Assembly (NCBI GenBank): GCA_009842675.1
Contig: VYEX01000055.1
Coordinates: forward strand, 1-51,516
Source: Acidimicrobiia bacterium
Lineage (GTDB): Bacteria; Actinomycetota; Acidimicrobiia; Acidimicrobiales; Bin134
Direction: 5' to 3'
DNA: 51,516 nt
The translations under genes and the position numbers were made by a program. The notes below the pieces were generated by a model. The model made no database searches, was not told where the DNA came from, and saw only the letters and a list, made by a program, of their open reading frames with translations. Of the stretch, positions 27,266-36,253 are shown piece by piece (within the stretch, counting starts at the first letter, position 1; every line of letters starts with the position of its first letter).

Positions 27266-27440
27266 TCCTCCATGTTGCCAGCATCAGTCCAGCGCGTGGT
27301 TGTCGTTGCCAGCATCCATTCAGAAGGTGGTCATTCACCGACATTCACAGTTCTCGGTACACGACGGTGATCGTTCTTTTTTAGGTTTTGGGGCGCGTTG
27401 CGTATTGTTGTGGGCCACTGGCTGTAGAGGAGGTGTCGCC

Positions 27441-27986
27441 ATGCGCCGGGCCCAATTGTTGTTGATGGTGCTGATGTTGGCTGTGTTAGGCGCGGCCTGC
27501 GGCGGAGGAGGAGGAACGACTTCGGAGGATCGCCCTATCGGCGTGGACTCCGACGAGTTGGTCACTGCCACCGTCGCGGTCCCGGAGCCGACCCTTCCCC
27601 CCACCCCAACGCCGACTTCAACTCCAGAAGCGTTCATCTACGTCGTGCGTGAGGGCGACACGCTGGGCAGCATCGCCGACGAGTTCGGCATCACGTGGCA
27701 GGAGATCGACGCCGTCAACGAGCTGGAGAACCCCAACGTATTGAGCATCGGCCAGGAGATTGAGATTCCCCAGGACGCGCCGGTGGTGCTCAACAGCGAC
27801 GGAACCGTCCGCCCCGGCGAGCGCACCCACATCGTGGTGGCCGGCGACACCTTGCTGGACATCGCCCTCAAGTACGACAAGACCCTGGATGAGGTGCTCG
27901 AGGCCAACAACATCACCGCAGCCAACCTGATCCAGGTCGGCCAAGAGCTCATCATTCCTCCCGACGAAGAAGAGCCGGCGCCTTAG
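27441..27986 (+). CDS. lipoprotein with two LysM domains
   Basis: This 181-aa surface lipoprotein has a signal peptide ending at LGAAC (Cys20), then a Gly-rich and Pro/Thr-rich linker (TPTPTSTPEAF). Two LysM peptidoglycan-binding modules follow, at about 68-112 (REGDTLGSIADEFGITWQEI and onward) and 131-175 (AGDTLLDIALKYDKTLDEV and onward). No catalytic domain is present, so it probably anchors to or senses the cell wall. ATG 27441 follows GGAGGTG. Upstream frames in the same phase are not conserved-looking and overlap the kinase gene. Confidence 0.9.
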   Translation: MRRAQLLLMVLMLAVLGAACGGGGGTTSEDRPIGVDSDELVTATVAVPEPTLPPTPTPTSTPEAFIYVVREGDTLGSIADEFGITWQEIDAVNELENPNVLSIGQEIEIPQDAPVVLNSDGTVRPGERTHIVVAGDTLLDIALKYDKTLDEVLEANNITAANLIQVGQELIIPPDEEEPAP

Positions 27987-28009
27987 TAGCCCGACTGACG
28001 GCAATGCGT

Positions 28010-28051
28010 TGTCCGAACCCTGGTCGGACAGCAGGTTGTGGATATCCACAA
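28010..28051. promoter_or_regulatory. hairpin and 16-bp perfect palindrome upstream of the zinc-ribbon gene
   Basis: TGTCCGA-ACCCTGG-TCGGACA (28010-28030) is an inverted repeat. It is followed by the perfect palindrome TTGTGGATATCCACAA (28036-28051). The palindrome contains two opposed DnaA-box-like 9-mers (ATATCCACA, one mismatch to TTATCCACA). No U-tract follows the hairpin, so a repressor or DnaA-type binding site is more plausible than a terminator. Confidence 0.5.
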
Positions 28052-28083
28052 TTTCGGCACACCGCGCTTCTAGTGTGGGATAC

Positions 28084-28281
28084 ATGGCCGCTCCGGCTCG
28101 CGCATGGCTTCTTGCGCCCAAGGCAAGGCGCAAAGCCACCATGTGGTGTCCTCTTTGCGATGTCACCTGGTGGGGCACGGCGCGCGATACCTGCTGGTCT
28201 TGCCGGCAGCACACCGCCACCACCCCGGCCCCGACCGCCAACGTTCGTGTGCTAGCTGCCAGCACAGTTGGCGAGTCGTGA
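28084..28281 (+). CDS. small zinc-ribbon protein, function unknown
   Basis: This 65-aa basic protein has two CxxC knuckles, MWCPLCDV and CWSCRQH, 15-20 residues apart, consistent with one zinc ribbon. The N-terminus (APARAWLLAPKARRKATMW) is Lys/Arg rich, so nucleic-acid or ribosome contact is conceivable. The stop overlaps the next gene in GTGA. It begins at ATG 28084 without an obvious strong ribosome site. A function cannot be assigned. Confidence 0.6.
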   Translation: MAAPARAWLLAPKARRKATMWCPLCDVTWWGTARDTCWSCRQHTATTPAPTANVRVLAASTVGES

Positions 28282-29219
28282 GCGCTGGGCTTCTAATTCC
28301 CGCTGCCATCATCCTGGGTTGTGGTCTGCTTGGCCTCATTGTGGCCCTGACAACCCGCAAGAAGAAGGCGTTGTGGGACATATTTCCCGGCCCAACCCCC
28401 GATGCTGGGGTTGAGGATCAAATCGGCCGACCTGAATTGTTCGACGGCGGGGCTGAGTACTCCCCGTCGGAGGGCGATTTAGAGAACGGCACGGGCAACG
28501 GCCGACCAACGCTAGAGCTGGTCGAAGATCCCGCGGAAGACGTTGCTGATGTGGTGGGAATCTCCCGATCTGGCCAAGAGCTCCTGACCCAATGGCACCG
28601 CCGGAACGAGCAAACGGTGTCGGACTGGATAGAGAACCACCAGAAGGTGTTGAGCGATATCAATGCTTCCGGACTTCAGATCGACATGGGCCAGCGCGAC
28701 GAGCTGTTGGCCGGACACGATGAGCTGGCCCCGAAGATGCGAGAGGCCATCGCCAGCCATCCCTCACCGGTCATGCGGGCCGAACTGAGCGCCATGCACG
28801 TGGCCGGCGAGGCGGCGGTTTTCGCAGTGATCAAGAGCGACTACGAAACTGCCCGTCGACAGCACCTCATCTATGTGCAGTATCGGGATGAATGGATCGA
28901 GCGGCTCCGCCAGTTTTCCCAAAGCCCAATGACCAGCCTTCGATCGGTGATGAACACCGACGAGTTCGAGTTGGAGGAAATCCGCGCCGCGCTGGAAACC
29001 GCTCTGTTCGAGACCGAAGAGCCCGAAGAGGTCGAGCCCGACTACGAGGCCCCGATCATGGTCAGCGACGACCCGGAGTCGGTTCTCGATTTGGTGGACC
29101 AGACCGATGGACCCTTGCAGGTTGCCGTCGGCACTCCCGACGACACCACGGAGGACCTTGAGGGTGGCCGCATCCGCCGCCTCTTCCGCGGCCGCCGCAC
29201 CCCCGAGGACCCTGAGTAG
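28278..29219 (+). CDS. single-pass membrane protein with acidic/helical cytoplasmic region, function unknown
   Basis: This 313-aa protein begins with one hydrophobic helix (GLLIPAAIILGCGLLGLIVAL) followed by RKKK, which predicts a large cytoplasmic domain by the positive-inside rule. That domain is acidic and mainly helical, with a central region (GQELLTQWHRRNEQTVSDW and beyond) and a C-terminal acidic segment ending in RRLFRGRRTPEDPE. No enzymatic motif is visible. GTG 28278 overlaps the zinc-ribbon stop, so the two are probably produced together. The upstream extension of the frame is not supported. Confidence 0.7.
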   Translation: MSAGLLIPAAIILGCGLLGLIVALTTRKKKALWDIFPGPTPDAGVEDQIGRPELFDGGAEYSPSEGDLENGTGNGRPTLELVEDPAEDVADVVGISRSGQELLTQWHRRNEQTVSDWIENHQKVLSDINASGLQIDMGQRDELLAGHDELAPKMREAIASHPSPVMRAELSAMHVAGEAAVFAVIKSDYETARRQHLIYVQYRDEWIERLRQFSQSPMTSLRSVMNTDEFELEEIRAALETALFETEEPEEVEPDYEAPIMVSDDPESVLDLVDQTDGPLQVAVGTPDDTTEDLEGGRIRRLFRGRRTPEDPE

Positions 29220-29316
29220 AAGCAAGCGGCGCCACTAATCCAGACCTCTTTAGTCAGGTATTGCCCCAACCGGGTAGGCTGGCCAGACTTAATCGCAGCA
29301 GAGCAAGGAGCCGGAA

Positions 29317-29946
29317 ATGGCCATTCGACTAGGCGATATCGCCCCAGACTTCACCGCCGAAACCACCGAGGGAACCATCTCCTTCCACGAGTGGAAGGGG
29401 GACTCTTGGGCGGTCCTCTTCTCCCACCCCAAAGACTTCACCCCGGTGTGTACCACCGAATTGGGCTACACCGCGCGGCTGGCCGAGCAGTTCGCCGCCC
29501 GCAACGTGAAGGTGATCGGCCTGTCGTGCGACTCGGTCGAAGACCACATCGCGTGGTCTCAGGACATCGAAGACACCCAGGGCATCCGCCCCAATTTCCC
29601 AATGATCGGCGACTCCGACCGCGCCGTGGCCGACCTCTACGACATGATCCACCCCAATGCCAGCGACACCATGACGGTGCGCTCGGTGTTCGTGATCGGT
29701 CCCGACAACGCGGTGAAGCTCACCATCACCTACCCGGCCAGCACCGGGCGCAACTTTGATGAGGTTCTTCGGGTGATCGACTCGCTCCAGCTCACCGCCA
29801 CCAAGAAGGTAGCCACTCCGGTGAACTGGCAGCACGGCGATGACGTGATCATCGTGCCCGCCCTTTCCAATGATGAGGCCGCGGAGCTGTTCCCCGACGG
29901 CTGGGACGAGCAAAAGCCCTACCTTCGTGTAGTCTCCCAGCCATAA
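29317..29946 (+). CDS. 1-Cys peroxiredoxin (Prx6 type)
   Basis: It reduces hydrogen and organic peroxides with a single peroxidatic cysteine. The site is FTPVCTTE (Cys45) with the conserved upstream SHPKDFTP. A Prx6-type C-terminal arm follows (VATPVNWQHGDDVIIVPALSNDEA, ending in LRVVSQP). The one additional Cys (LSCDS) is where many Prx6 proteins also have a Cys. Length is 209 aa. AAGGAG lies 7-8 nt before ATG 29317. It is 55 nt upstream of the ABC exporter ATPase gene, but no functional link is evident. Confidence 0.93.
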   Translation: MAIRLGDIAPDFTAETTEGTISFHEWKGDSWAVLFSHPKDFTPVCTTELGYTARLAEQFAARNVKVIGLSCDSVEDHIAWSQDIEDTQGIRPNFPMIGDSDRAVADLYDMIHPNASDTMTVRSVFVIGPDNAVKLTITYPASTGRNFDEVLRVIDSLQLTATKKVATPVNWQHGDDVIIVPALSNDEAAELFPDGWDEQKPYLRVVSQP

Positions 29947-30001
29947 TCTCCACTATTTCCACCAAGGAAAACCTGGCTGGAGCCGAAGGGGTGCTTTTTC
30001 C

Positions 30002-30832
30002 ATGAGCGATGCGTCCACGCTGGCCACCGACACCATGGCTGCCGCCCGAGCGGTGGAAGCGGTGAAGATCTACGGGTCGGGGGAGACCGAAGTCCGAGCC
30101 CTTGACGGGGTGGACATCACCTTCGAGAAGGGCAAATTCAGCGCCATCATGGGCCCGTCGGGTTCGGGCAAGTCCACGCTCATGCACTGCATGGCCGCAC
30201 TCGACAACCTCACCGAAGGTCACGCCTTCATCGGCGATACCGACCTGAGCACCCTGTCGGACAAAGAGCTCACCCTGCTGCGCCGCGACAGAGTGGGGTT
30301 CATCTTCCAGGCTTTCAATCTGGTGCCCACGCTGAACGCCATCGAGAACATCACCCTGCCCATGGACCTGGCTCGGCGCGAACCCGACCAGGCATGGGTC
30401 GACAGCGTGATCGCCACCGTGGGACTGGCCGATCGACTTACCCACCGGCCCAACGAGCTATCGGGGGGCCAGCAACAGCGGGTGGCAGTCTCCAGGGCGC
30501 TGGCCAGCCAGCCGGAGATCATCTTTGCCGACGAGCCCACCGGCAACCTCGACTCCCGGTCGGGCAACGACGTGCTGAAGTTCATGCGCGAAGCGGTGGA
30601 CGATCTGGGCCAGACCATTGTGATGGTCACCCATGACGCCAAGGCGGCATCGTTCGCCGACCGGACCGTGTTCTTGGCCGACGGCAGACTTCAGGGCGAG
30701 ATGCTCAATCCCACCGCTGATCAAATCCTCGACTACATGAAGATTCTGCAAGTGGGCCAGTTCGTCCGGGGCATAACAGAGGGGGCAACCATGGAAGAGG
30801 TCTTGGAATACATGAAGGACCTGGACGACTGA
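30002..30832 (+). CDS. MacB/LolD-type ABC transporter ATP-binding protein
   Basis: This 276-aa ATPase has the single nucleotide-binding domain of the MacB/LolD/FtsE group, which pairs with FtsX-type permeases to move or extract lipids and peptides. Walker A is GPSGSGKST, signature LSGGQQQRV, Walker B IIFADEPTGNLD, followed by the H-loop VTHD. A C-terminal extension of about 40 residues (DQILDYMKILQVGQF and onward) is not part of the core domain. It is followed by two FtsX-type permeases and probably serves both. Confidence 0.93.
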   Translation: MSDASTLATDTMAAARAVEAVKIYGSGETEVRALDGVDITFEKGKFSAIMGPSGSGKSTLMHCMAALDNLTEGHAFIGDTDLSTLSDKELTLLRRDRVGFIFQAFNLVPTLNAIENITLPMDLARREPDQAWVDSVIATVGLADRLTHRPNELSGGQQQRVAVSRALASQPEIIFADEPTGNLDSRSGNDVLKFMREAVDDLGQTIVMVTHDAKAASFADRTVFLADGRLQGEMLNPTADQILDYMKILQVGQFVRGITEGATMEEVLEYMKDLDD

Positions 30833-30887
30833 GTTTGGGCCCAGCCAGGTAACCCCTCCTCGAAGTTCATTACTCGGTAGTCGGCGG

Positions 30888-33482
30888 ATGACTCTCCTGC
30901 GATACAGCCTCCGAAGCATCGCCGGCGTCAAGGTGAGGTTCGCGCTCACCACCCTTGCCGTGATCATCGGGGTGGCCCTGACCACCGGGGTGCTGATTGC
31001 CACCGACGGGCTCCGCGCCTCCCTCAATAGCCTGGCGGGCCAGATCTACGAAAAATACGACTTCACCGTACGGGCCTCCTCCGACGTCGGCGATCGCAAC
31101 GAGGGCGTGCCCCTCCTCCCGGTGTCGCTTAGCGATGAGATCGCATCGGTCGACGGGGTTGAAGCAGTCACCGGATTGGCGCAGGAATTCGACGTCGTTG
31201 CCATCGACGGCGATGGCAACGCCCTGGACCCCGGCGTAGGACGCCAAATCGGCTACGGCTGGCCCGAAAATGAGGCGCTGAGCACGATCTATGTCTATGA
31301 CGACGGCATAAGCCGCCAGCCCATCGCGCCCGATGAATTCGCCATCGACCACTTCACTGGTCGGGAGAACAATTTCGTAATCGGCCAGCACTACGACATC
31401 GCCACTCCCGCCGGCACCGAAAATTTCGAGTTGGTCGGCTACTTGTACTTCCTCGACCCCGAGACTCGGATCGCGCTTCAGACCGTCTCTTGGGAGATGG
31501 ATAGAACCCGGCAGCTACTGCACAACGGAGGCGGCTACGACCTCATCCACGGGAAGCTGTCGCCGGGAGCATCTTACGAGGAGGTGGTCGCGGCCATTGG
31601 TTCCCTCGTGGGCCCCGATATCGAAGTGATCTCCCGGCAGGACAACATCGATGAGAGCAACGCGGAATTTGCCGGAAACATCGACCGCATCCAAAGCCTC
31701 TTGCTGGCATTTGCGATCATCGTTTTGATCATTTCGGCGTTCATCACATACAACACGTTCACCCTGGTCATGGGGCAACGCATCAGAGAATTGGGTCTTT
31801 TGCGGGTACTCGGCGCCGAGCGACGCCAAATCGCTCAAGTGGTGGCGGTGGAAGCGCTAATCGTCGGAATAGTGGCCACCATCGTGGGATTCGGGCTCGG
31901 CATATTGGTAGCTATCGGCATTGCCGGAGCGCTAAACAGCGCCGGCGCTCACCTACCCGGCATCGACGTGATTATCGGTGGGTGGACCGTTGTTGCCGCT
32001 TTGGTCATCGGCATCGGCGTCACCATGGTTACCGCCATCTGGCCGGCCATGCGGGCCCGCCGGGTTACGCCCATGGTGGCGCTGGCCGACGAAGCCGAAA
32101 TCGATCCTTTCAATCGGCGACGCGCCTTGGTCATCGGATCAGCAGCCGGCGGGGTAGGGCTGATTCTGCTGCTGATTGGGCTCTTTGCCGACCTTTCCAC
32201 TTCCCAACTCCTCCTTCCGCTTGGCTTGGGGGCATTGTTGATGCTTCTGGGGGTCAACATCGCAACCCCGGCGATTGCCCGGTCTATGTCGCTGTTCCTG
32301 GGCTGGCCAGCCGACCGCCTGTTCACCATCAACGGTCGATTGGCTCGGCTCAACGCGGCCCGCAACCCCCGACGCACCGCGACCACCGCCTCAGCGCTCA
32401 TGATCGGGCTGGCCATGGTGTCGCTGGTCACTGTGCTGGGGACATCCTTCAAGCAAACCCTGAATGACCAACTTGGGGATTCGGTAGAGGCCGATTGGCT
32501 GGTCTGCGTCAACGAATGCAACACCGATCTGGGCACCTTCAGCACTGCTCTGGGCGCGTTCAGCCAGGAGGCCACTCAGAGAATGACTGAGATGCCCGAG
32601 TTGGAATCGGTGATGGCCTTCCAATTCCGCCCCGACGGAGCGCGCGCTCCCGATGGCGAACAACGCCGAGTGACAGCCACCGACCTCGACTCGTTCTCCC
32701 CCCATGTCAATCCGGGCGTGGTTGCCGGCAGCTTGGAGGGCGCTGGTTCAGGAGATGTGCTCGTACACAAGGACCTAGCCGATGACCTGGACATCGGCCT
32801 AGGAGACCAACTGTTCCTCGAGTTCCCCGGAGAGCAAGAAGCGACGTTTGAAGTTGTCGCCCTCCACACCGAAGATTCTGTGGTCGGTCCCCTGGTGGTT
32901 GACTTCAGCGACTGGGGCCACCTCATGGGCGAAGGCCAAGACAACCTGGCCACCGCCATCACCGCTCCGGGGATTGACATGGACCAGGCTCGGTCCAGCC
33001 TGGAAACAAAGCTCTCCGACTTTCCCCAGGTCATCGTCAAGGACCAGGTCGAATACCAAGAGGGCAGGGCCTCTGAAATCGACACGTTCCTGATCATCAT
33101 CAACGTGTTCTTGGTCCTCGCATTGCTCATCGCGGTGGTGGGCATTTCCAACACCATGGCGCTTTCGATTTTCGAGCGAACCCGGGAGTTGGGACTGGTG
33201 CGAGCCATCGGCATGGCCAAGCGGCAAACCTGGGGGACGATCTTCCTGGAGAGCATCATCGTGGCTGTCTTCGGAGGATTGGTGGGCATCGCCACCGGCG
33301 TAGTGGCTGGCTCCATCACTGCTGCCGCCCTCCCCAGCAGTGTCATCTCCACCGTGAGCGTGCCGTGGCTCACGCTGGTGATCTACCTGGTGGTGTCGGC
33401 GTTAGCGGGAATGCTGTCCGCCTTCTTCCCCGCCCGCCGGGCCAACCGCCTCAATGTGTTAGAAGCCATCGCTCACCAGTAA
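30888..33482 (+). CDS. FtsX-type ABC permease 1 (MacB-like, duplicated halves)
   Basis: This 864-aa membrane subunit has an N-terminal helix (RFALTTLAVIIGVALTTGVLI), an extracytoplasmic MacB-type domain, three helices near residue 260-390 and another hydrophobic block. A second extracytoplasmic domain then begins WLVCVNECNT, and the protein ends in a three-helix FtsX block (GISNTMALSIFERTRELGLVRAIG). FtsX-type permeases couple ATP hydrolysis to mechanical or lipid-export work outside the membrane. Third-position bases look less GC-biased than in the neighbouring permease. The next permease starts just after the stop. Confidence 0.9.
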   Translation: MTLLRYSLRSIAGVKVRFALTTLAVIIGVALTTGVLIATDGLRASLNSLAGQIYEKYDFTVRASSDVGDRNEGVPLLPVSLSDEIASVDGVEAVTGLAQEFDVVAIDGDGNALDPGVGRQIGYGWPENEALSTIYVYDDGISRQPIAPDEFAIDHFTGRENNFVIGQHYDIATPAGTENFELVGYLYFLDPETRIALQTVSWEMDRTRQLLHNGGGYDLIHGKLSPGASYEEVVAAIGSLVGPDIEVISRQDNIDESNAEFAGNIDRIQSLLLAFAIIVLIISAFITYNTFTLVMGQRIRELGLLRVLGAERRQIAQVVAVEALIVGIVATIVGFGLGILVAIGIAGALNSAGAHLPGIDVIIGGWTVVAALVIGIGVTMVTAIWPAMRARRVTPMVALADEAEIDPFNRRRALVIGSAAGGVGLILLLIGLFADLSTSQLLLPLGLGALLMLLGVNIATPAIARSMSLFLGWPADRLFTINGRLARLNAARNPRRTATTASALMIGLAMVSLVTVLGTSFKQTLNDQLGDSVEADWLVCVNECNTDLGTFSTALGAFSQEATQRMTEMPELESVMAFQFRPDGARAPDGEQRRVTATDLDSFSPHVNPGVVAGSLEGAGSGDVLVHKDLADDLDIGLGDQLFLEFPGEQEATFEVVALHTEDSVVGPLVVDFSDWGHLMGEGQDNLATAITAPGIDMDQARSSLETKLSDFPQVIVKDQVEYQEGRASEIDTFLIIINVFLVLALLIAVVGISNTMALSIFERTRELGLVRAIGMAKRQTWGTIFLESIIVAVFGGLVGIATGVVAGSITAAALPSSVISTVSVPWLTLVIYLVVSALAGMLSAFFPARRANRLNVLEAIAHQ

Positions 33483-33546
33483 GAATGCCGCTATAGGCCT
33501 CATCCGCTACGCCCTTAAGAGCATCGCCGGAACCCGCATCCGGTTC

Positions 33547-36213
33547 GTGCTGACCACGCTGGCCGTCGTCGTGAGCGTGGGCTTCACCGTAGGCGTGCTG
33601 GTCACCACCTCGGGGCTTCGCTCCACGTTCGACACCCTCTCCGAGGACATCTTCGAAGGCGTTGATCTGTCGGTGCGGCCCGAGCTGGCCTTCGGCGACC
33701 GGGGCGAGAGCGGAACGCTGGTAGACCCCGAGCTCCTCGACGATGTGAGGTCGGTGGACGGGGTGGCTGCCGCAGTGGGGACGGTGGTCGAGTTCAACGT
33801 GGTCCCCATTACCGCTGACGGCGAAGCGGTGGAGCTCTTCGGGCCGCCGCAGATCGGCATCGGCTGGCCCTCCGACGACTCCCTGGGAGCTCTCGAGGTG
33901 TGGCCCGATGGCGTCAGCCGGATCCCCTCCGGGCCTGACGAGTTCGCCATGGATGCCGACACCGCCGATGAGAACGGTTTCGAGATCGGCGAGCGCTACC
34001 GGGTGTCCACCCCCGGCGGCACCGAAGCGTTCACCCTGGTCGGACTGTTCCGTTACGGCAGCGGTGACAATGCCACCGCGGGCGCGCAGATGATGGCCTG
34101 GGACATCGAGACCGCCCGCCAACTGCTGCACAACGGTGGGGGCTACGACAGCATCGACATCCGACTGGAGCCCAACACCTCACCGGAGGCGGCATCGGCG
34201 GCCGTGGCCACGGTGCTTGACGATGGCTTGGAGGTGGTGGCCAATCAGGAGTTGGTGGAGGAACAGTCCGACCTGTTCAACGAGTTCATCGGCTTCTTCG
34301 AGTACTTCATGCTGGGATTCGCCGTGGTGATCCTGGTGGTGTCGGCCTTCATCATCTACAACACCTTCACCATCCTGGTGAGCCAGCGCACTCGGGAGCT
34401 GGGGCTTCTGCGGGCTTTGGGGGGCAGCGGCCGGCAGATCACCGCCATCGTGGTCGGCGAGGCAATCGCCGTCGGGGTGGTGGCCAGCGCTGCCGGGCTC
34501 GGACTGGGGGTGCTGATTTCTCTTGGCATCCGAGCGCTGATCTCAGGCTTCGGCGCAGGCTTGCCCGATGCGCCCATCGTTGTGGGCACCAACTCGATTC
34601 TGGCCGCGGTGTTGGTCGGGGTGGGCGTGACCGCGGTGTCGGCCATTTGGCCTGCCCTGCGAGCCCGCCGGGTGACTCCCATGGCGGCGCTCACCGGCAA
34701 TATGCCGCCCCGACTCACCGAGGAGCGCCGCTCGACCGGCCTAGAGAAGCTGCTCACCGCGGCCAGCGTGATCTTGGTGGCATTCGGAATCGTCTCGGAA
34801 ACGGCTTCAGTCATCGTGGTCACTGCGCTGGTTGGCGCGGTGCTGGCCTTCGTCGGGGGCCGCAACCTGCCCCAGCCGGTGGGACAGGCCCGGGTGTTGA
34901 TCTTGGGCCTGGCCATGCTCATCGTTGCCGTGGTCGGAGACTTCCCGACCGGCTCGCTATTGGCCCTTTTGGGCATGAGCGCATTGTTGGTGTTTGTGGG
35001 GATGAACCTGGTCAGCCCGGTGTTTGCCGTACCGGTCTCCAGAGTCTTGGGATGGATCCCGGCCAGGGTCTCCCAAGTGAGCGGGCGGCTGGCCCGACAG
35101 AACGCGGAGCGCAGCCCCCGGCGTACGGCCAACACCGCCTCGGCTCTCATGATCAGCCTGGCTCTGGTGTCAATGGTCTCGGTGCTGGGACAGTCGTTCA
35201 AACAGACCCTGGATGACACCCTGGACCGCTCGGTCAAGTCCGACTGGCTCATCTGCCCGGGAGGCTGCGGCGACCCCACCGAGACCTTCAGCACGCAAGC
35301 GGCCCAGAGGATCAGCGAACGCGACGAGGTGGCCTCGGTGCTGGCCTCTCGGTTCAAGTTCGAGGGGGTCCGGTCGGTGATCGACGGCGATGTCGACGAA
35401 GTCGGAGCCGTTGATCTGGATGTCCTCCCCCTGCACTTCGACATCGAGGTAACCAGGGGCAGCCTTGCCGGTGCCGGTCCCGGCGATGTTGCCCTGCACA
35501 CCGACCAGGCCAACGACTTGGCGGTCGGCGTCGGCGATCCGGTGGAGCTGGAATTCTCCGACGGCCAGACGGCGACCTTTGAGGTGGCGGCCATCTTCGA
35601 AAACAATGCCATATTCGGCTCTTGGCTGATCGATATCGTCGACTGGGACCGCTATCTGGTCGAGCAAGAGGACGGCTTCATCTCTGCCCTCACCGCACCG
35701 GGCTACACCGCAGATCAGGCTCGAGAGGCAATCGAACAGGCCACCCTGGCCTACCCGCAGCTCAACGTGCGGGACCAGGCCGAGTTCCAAGAAACCCAAG
35801 AGAGCCAGATCGACACGTTCTTGGGGGTGGTCAACGCCTTCTTGGCCATATCCCTGATCGTCGCCCTCATGGGAGTGGCCAACACGCTGGCCCTCTCGGT
35901 GTTCGAGCGGACTCGGGAGCTGGGCCTACTGCGAGCAGTGGGCATGTCCCGTCGCCAGGCTCGGCGGATGATCCGCTGGGAGGGGGGCATCGTGGCCGTG
36001 TTCGGCGGGCTCATGGGCATAACCGTCGGGGTGCTGTTCGGCTGGGCCACGGTGGAGATCATCCCCGACAACTTCGTCTCGTCATTCGCCATCCCGTGGG
36101 GCACGCTGTGGATCTATTTGGTGGTGGTGGCCGTTGCCGGCCTGCTGGCCGCTTCGATACCCGCCCGCCGGGCCAGTCGCCTCAACGTCCTCGACGCCAT
36201 CTCCTACGAATAG
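33547..36213 (+). CDS. FtsX-type ABC permease 2 (start unresolved)
   Basis: This paralogue of the preceding permease (888 aa from GTG 33547) has the same layout: N-terminal helix, MacB-like domain, helical blocks, a second outer domain starting WLICPGGCGD, and a C-terminal GVANTLALSVFERTRELGLLRAVG. The frame is open upstream to 33463 and encodes GLIRYALKSIAGTRIRF (33496-33546), which aligns with the true N-terminus of permease 1. No ATG, GTG or TTG occurs in frame before 33547. Either an unusual codon (ATA 33493 or ATC 33502) is used, a base is missing, or the protein starts late. Confidence 0.85.
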   Translation: MLTTLAVVVSVGFTVGVLVTTSGLRSTFDTLSEDIFEGVDLSVRPELAFGDRGESGTLVDPELLDDVRSVDGVAAAVGTVVEFNVVPITADGEAVELFGPPQIGIGWPSDDSLGALEVWPDGVSRIPSGPDEFAMDADTADENGFEIGERYRVSTPGGTEAFTLVGLFRYGSGDNATAGAQMMAWDIETARQLLHNGGGYDSIDIRLEPNTSPEAASAAVATVLDDGLEVVANQELVEEQSDLFNEFIGFFEYFMLGFAVVILVVSAFIIYNTFTILVSQRTRELGLLRALGGSGRQITAIVVGEAIAVGVVASAAGLGLGVLISLGIRALISGFGAGLPDAPIVVGTNSILAAVLVGVGVTAVSAIWPALRARRVTPMAALTGNMPPRLTEERRSTGLEKLLTAASVILVAFGIVSETASVIVVTALVGAVLAFVGGRNLPQPVGQARVLILGLAMLIVAVVGDFPTGSLLALLGMSALLVFVGMNLVSPVFAVPVSRVLGWIPARVSQVSGRLARQNAERSPRRTANTASALMISLALVSMVSVLGQSFKQTLDDTLDRSVKSDWLICPGGCGDPTETFSTQAAQRISERDEVASVLASRFKFEGVRSVIDGDVDEVGAVDLDVLPLHFDIEVTRGSLAGAGPGDVALHTDQANDLAVGVGDPVELEFSDGQTATFEVAAIFENNAIFGSWLIDIVDWDRYLVEQEDGFISALTAPGYTADQAREAIEQATLAYPQLNVRDQAEFQETQESQIDTFLGVVNAFLAISLIVALMGVANTLALSVFERTRELGLLRAVGMSRRQARRMIRWEGGIVAVFGGLMGITVGVLFGWATVEIIPDNFVSSFAIPWGTLWIYLVVVAVAGLLAASIPARRASRLNVLDAISYE

Positions 36214-36253
36214 TCGTCCAGCGGCGACGCAAGCCCCGGTTACGCTGCGGAGC

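Noticed and set aside
28036..28051. A replication origin
   Set aside because: Only one palindromic DnaA-like site is present, with no cluster of boxes and no dnaA or dnaN nearby.
36134..36253. A longer N-terminus for pgi
   Set aside because: The extra 40 residues overlap permease 2, lack similarity to the enzyme family, and ATG 36254 is a better start.
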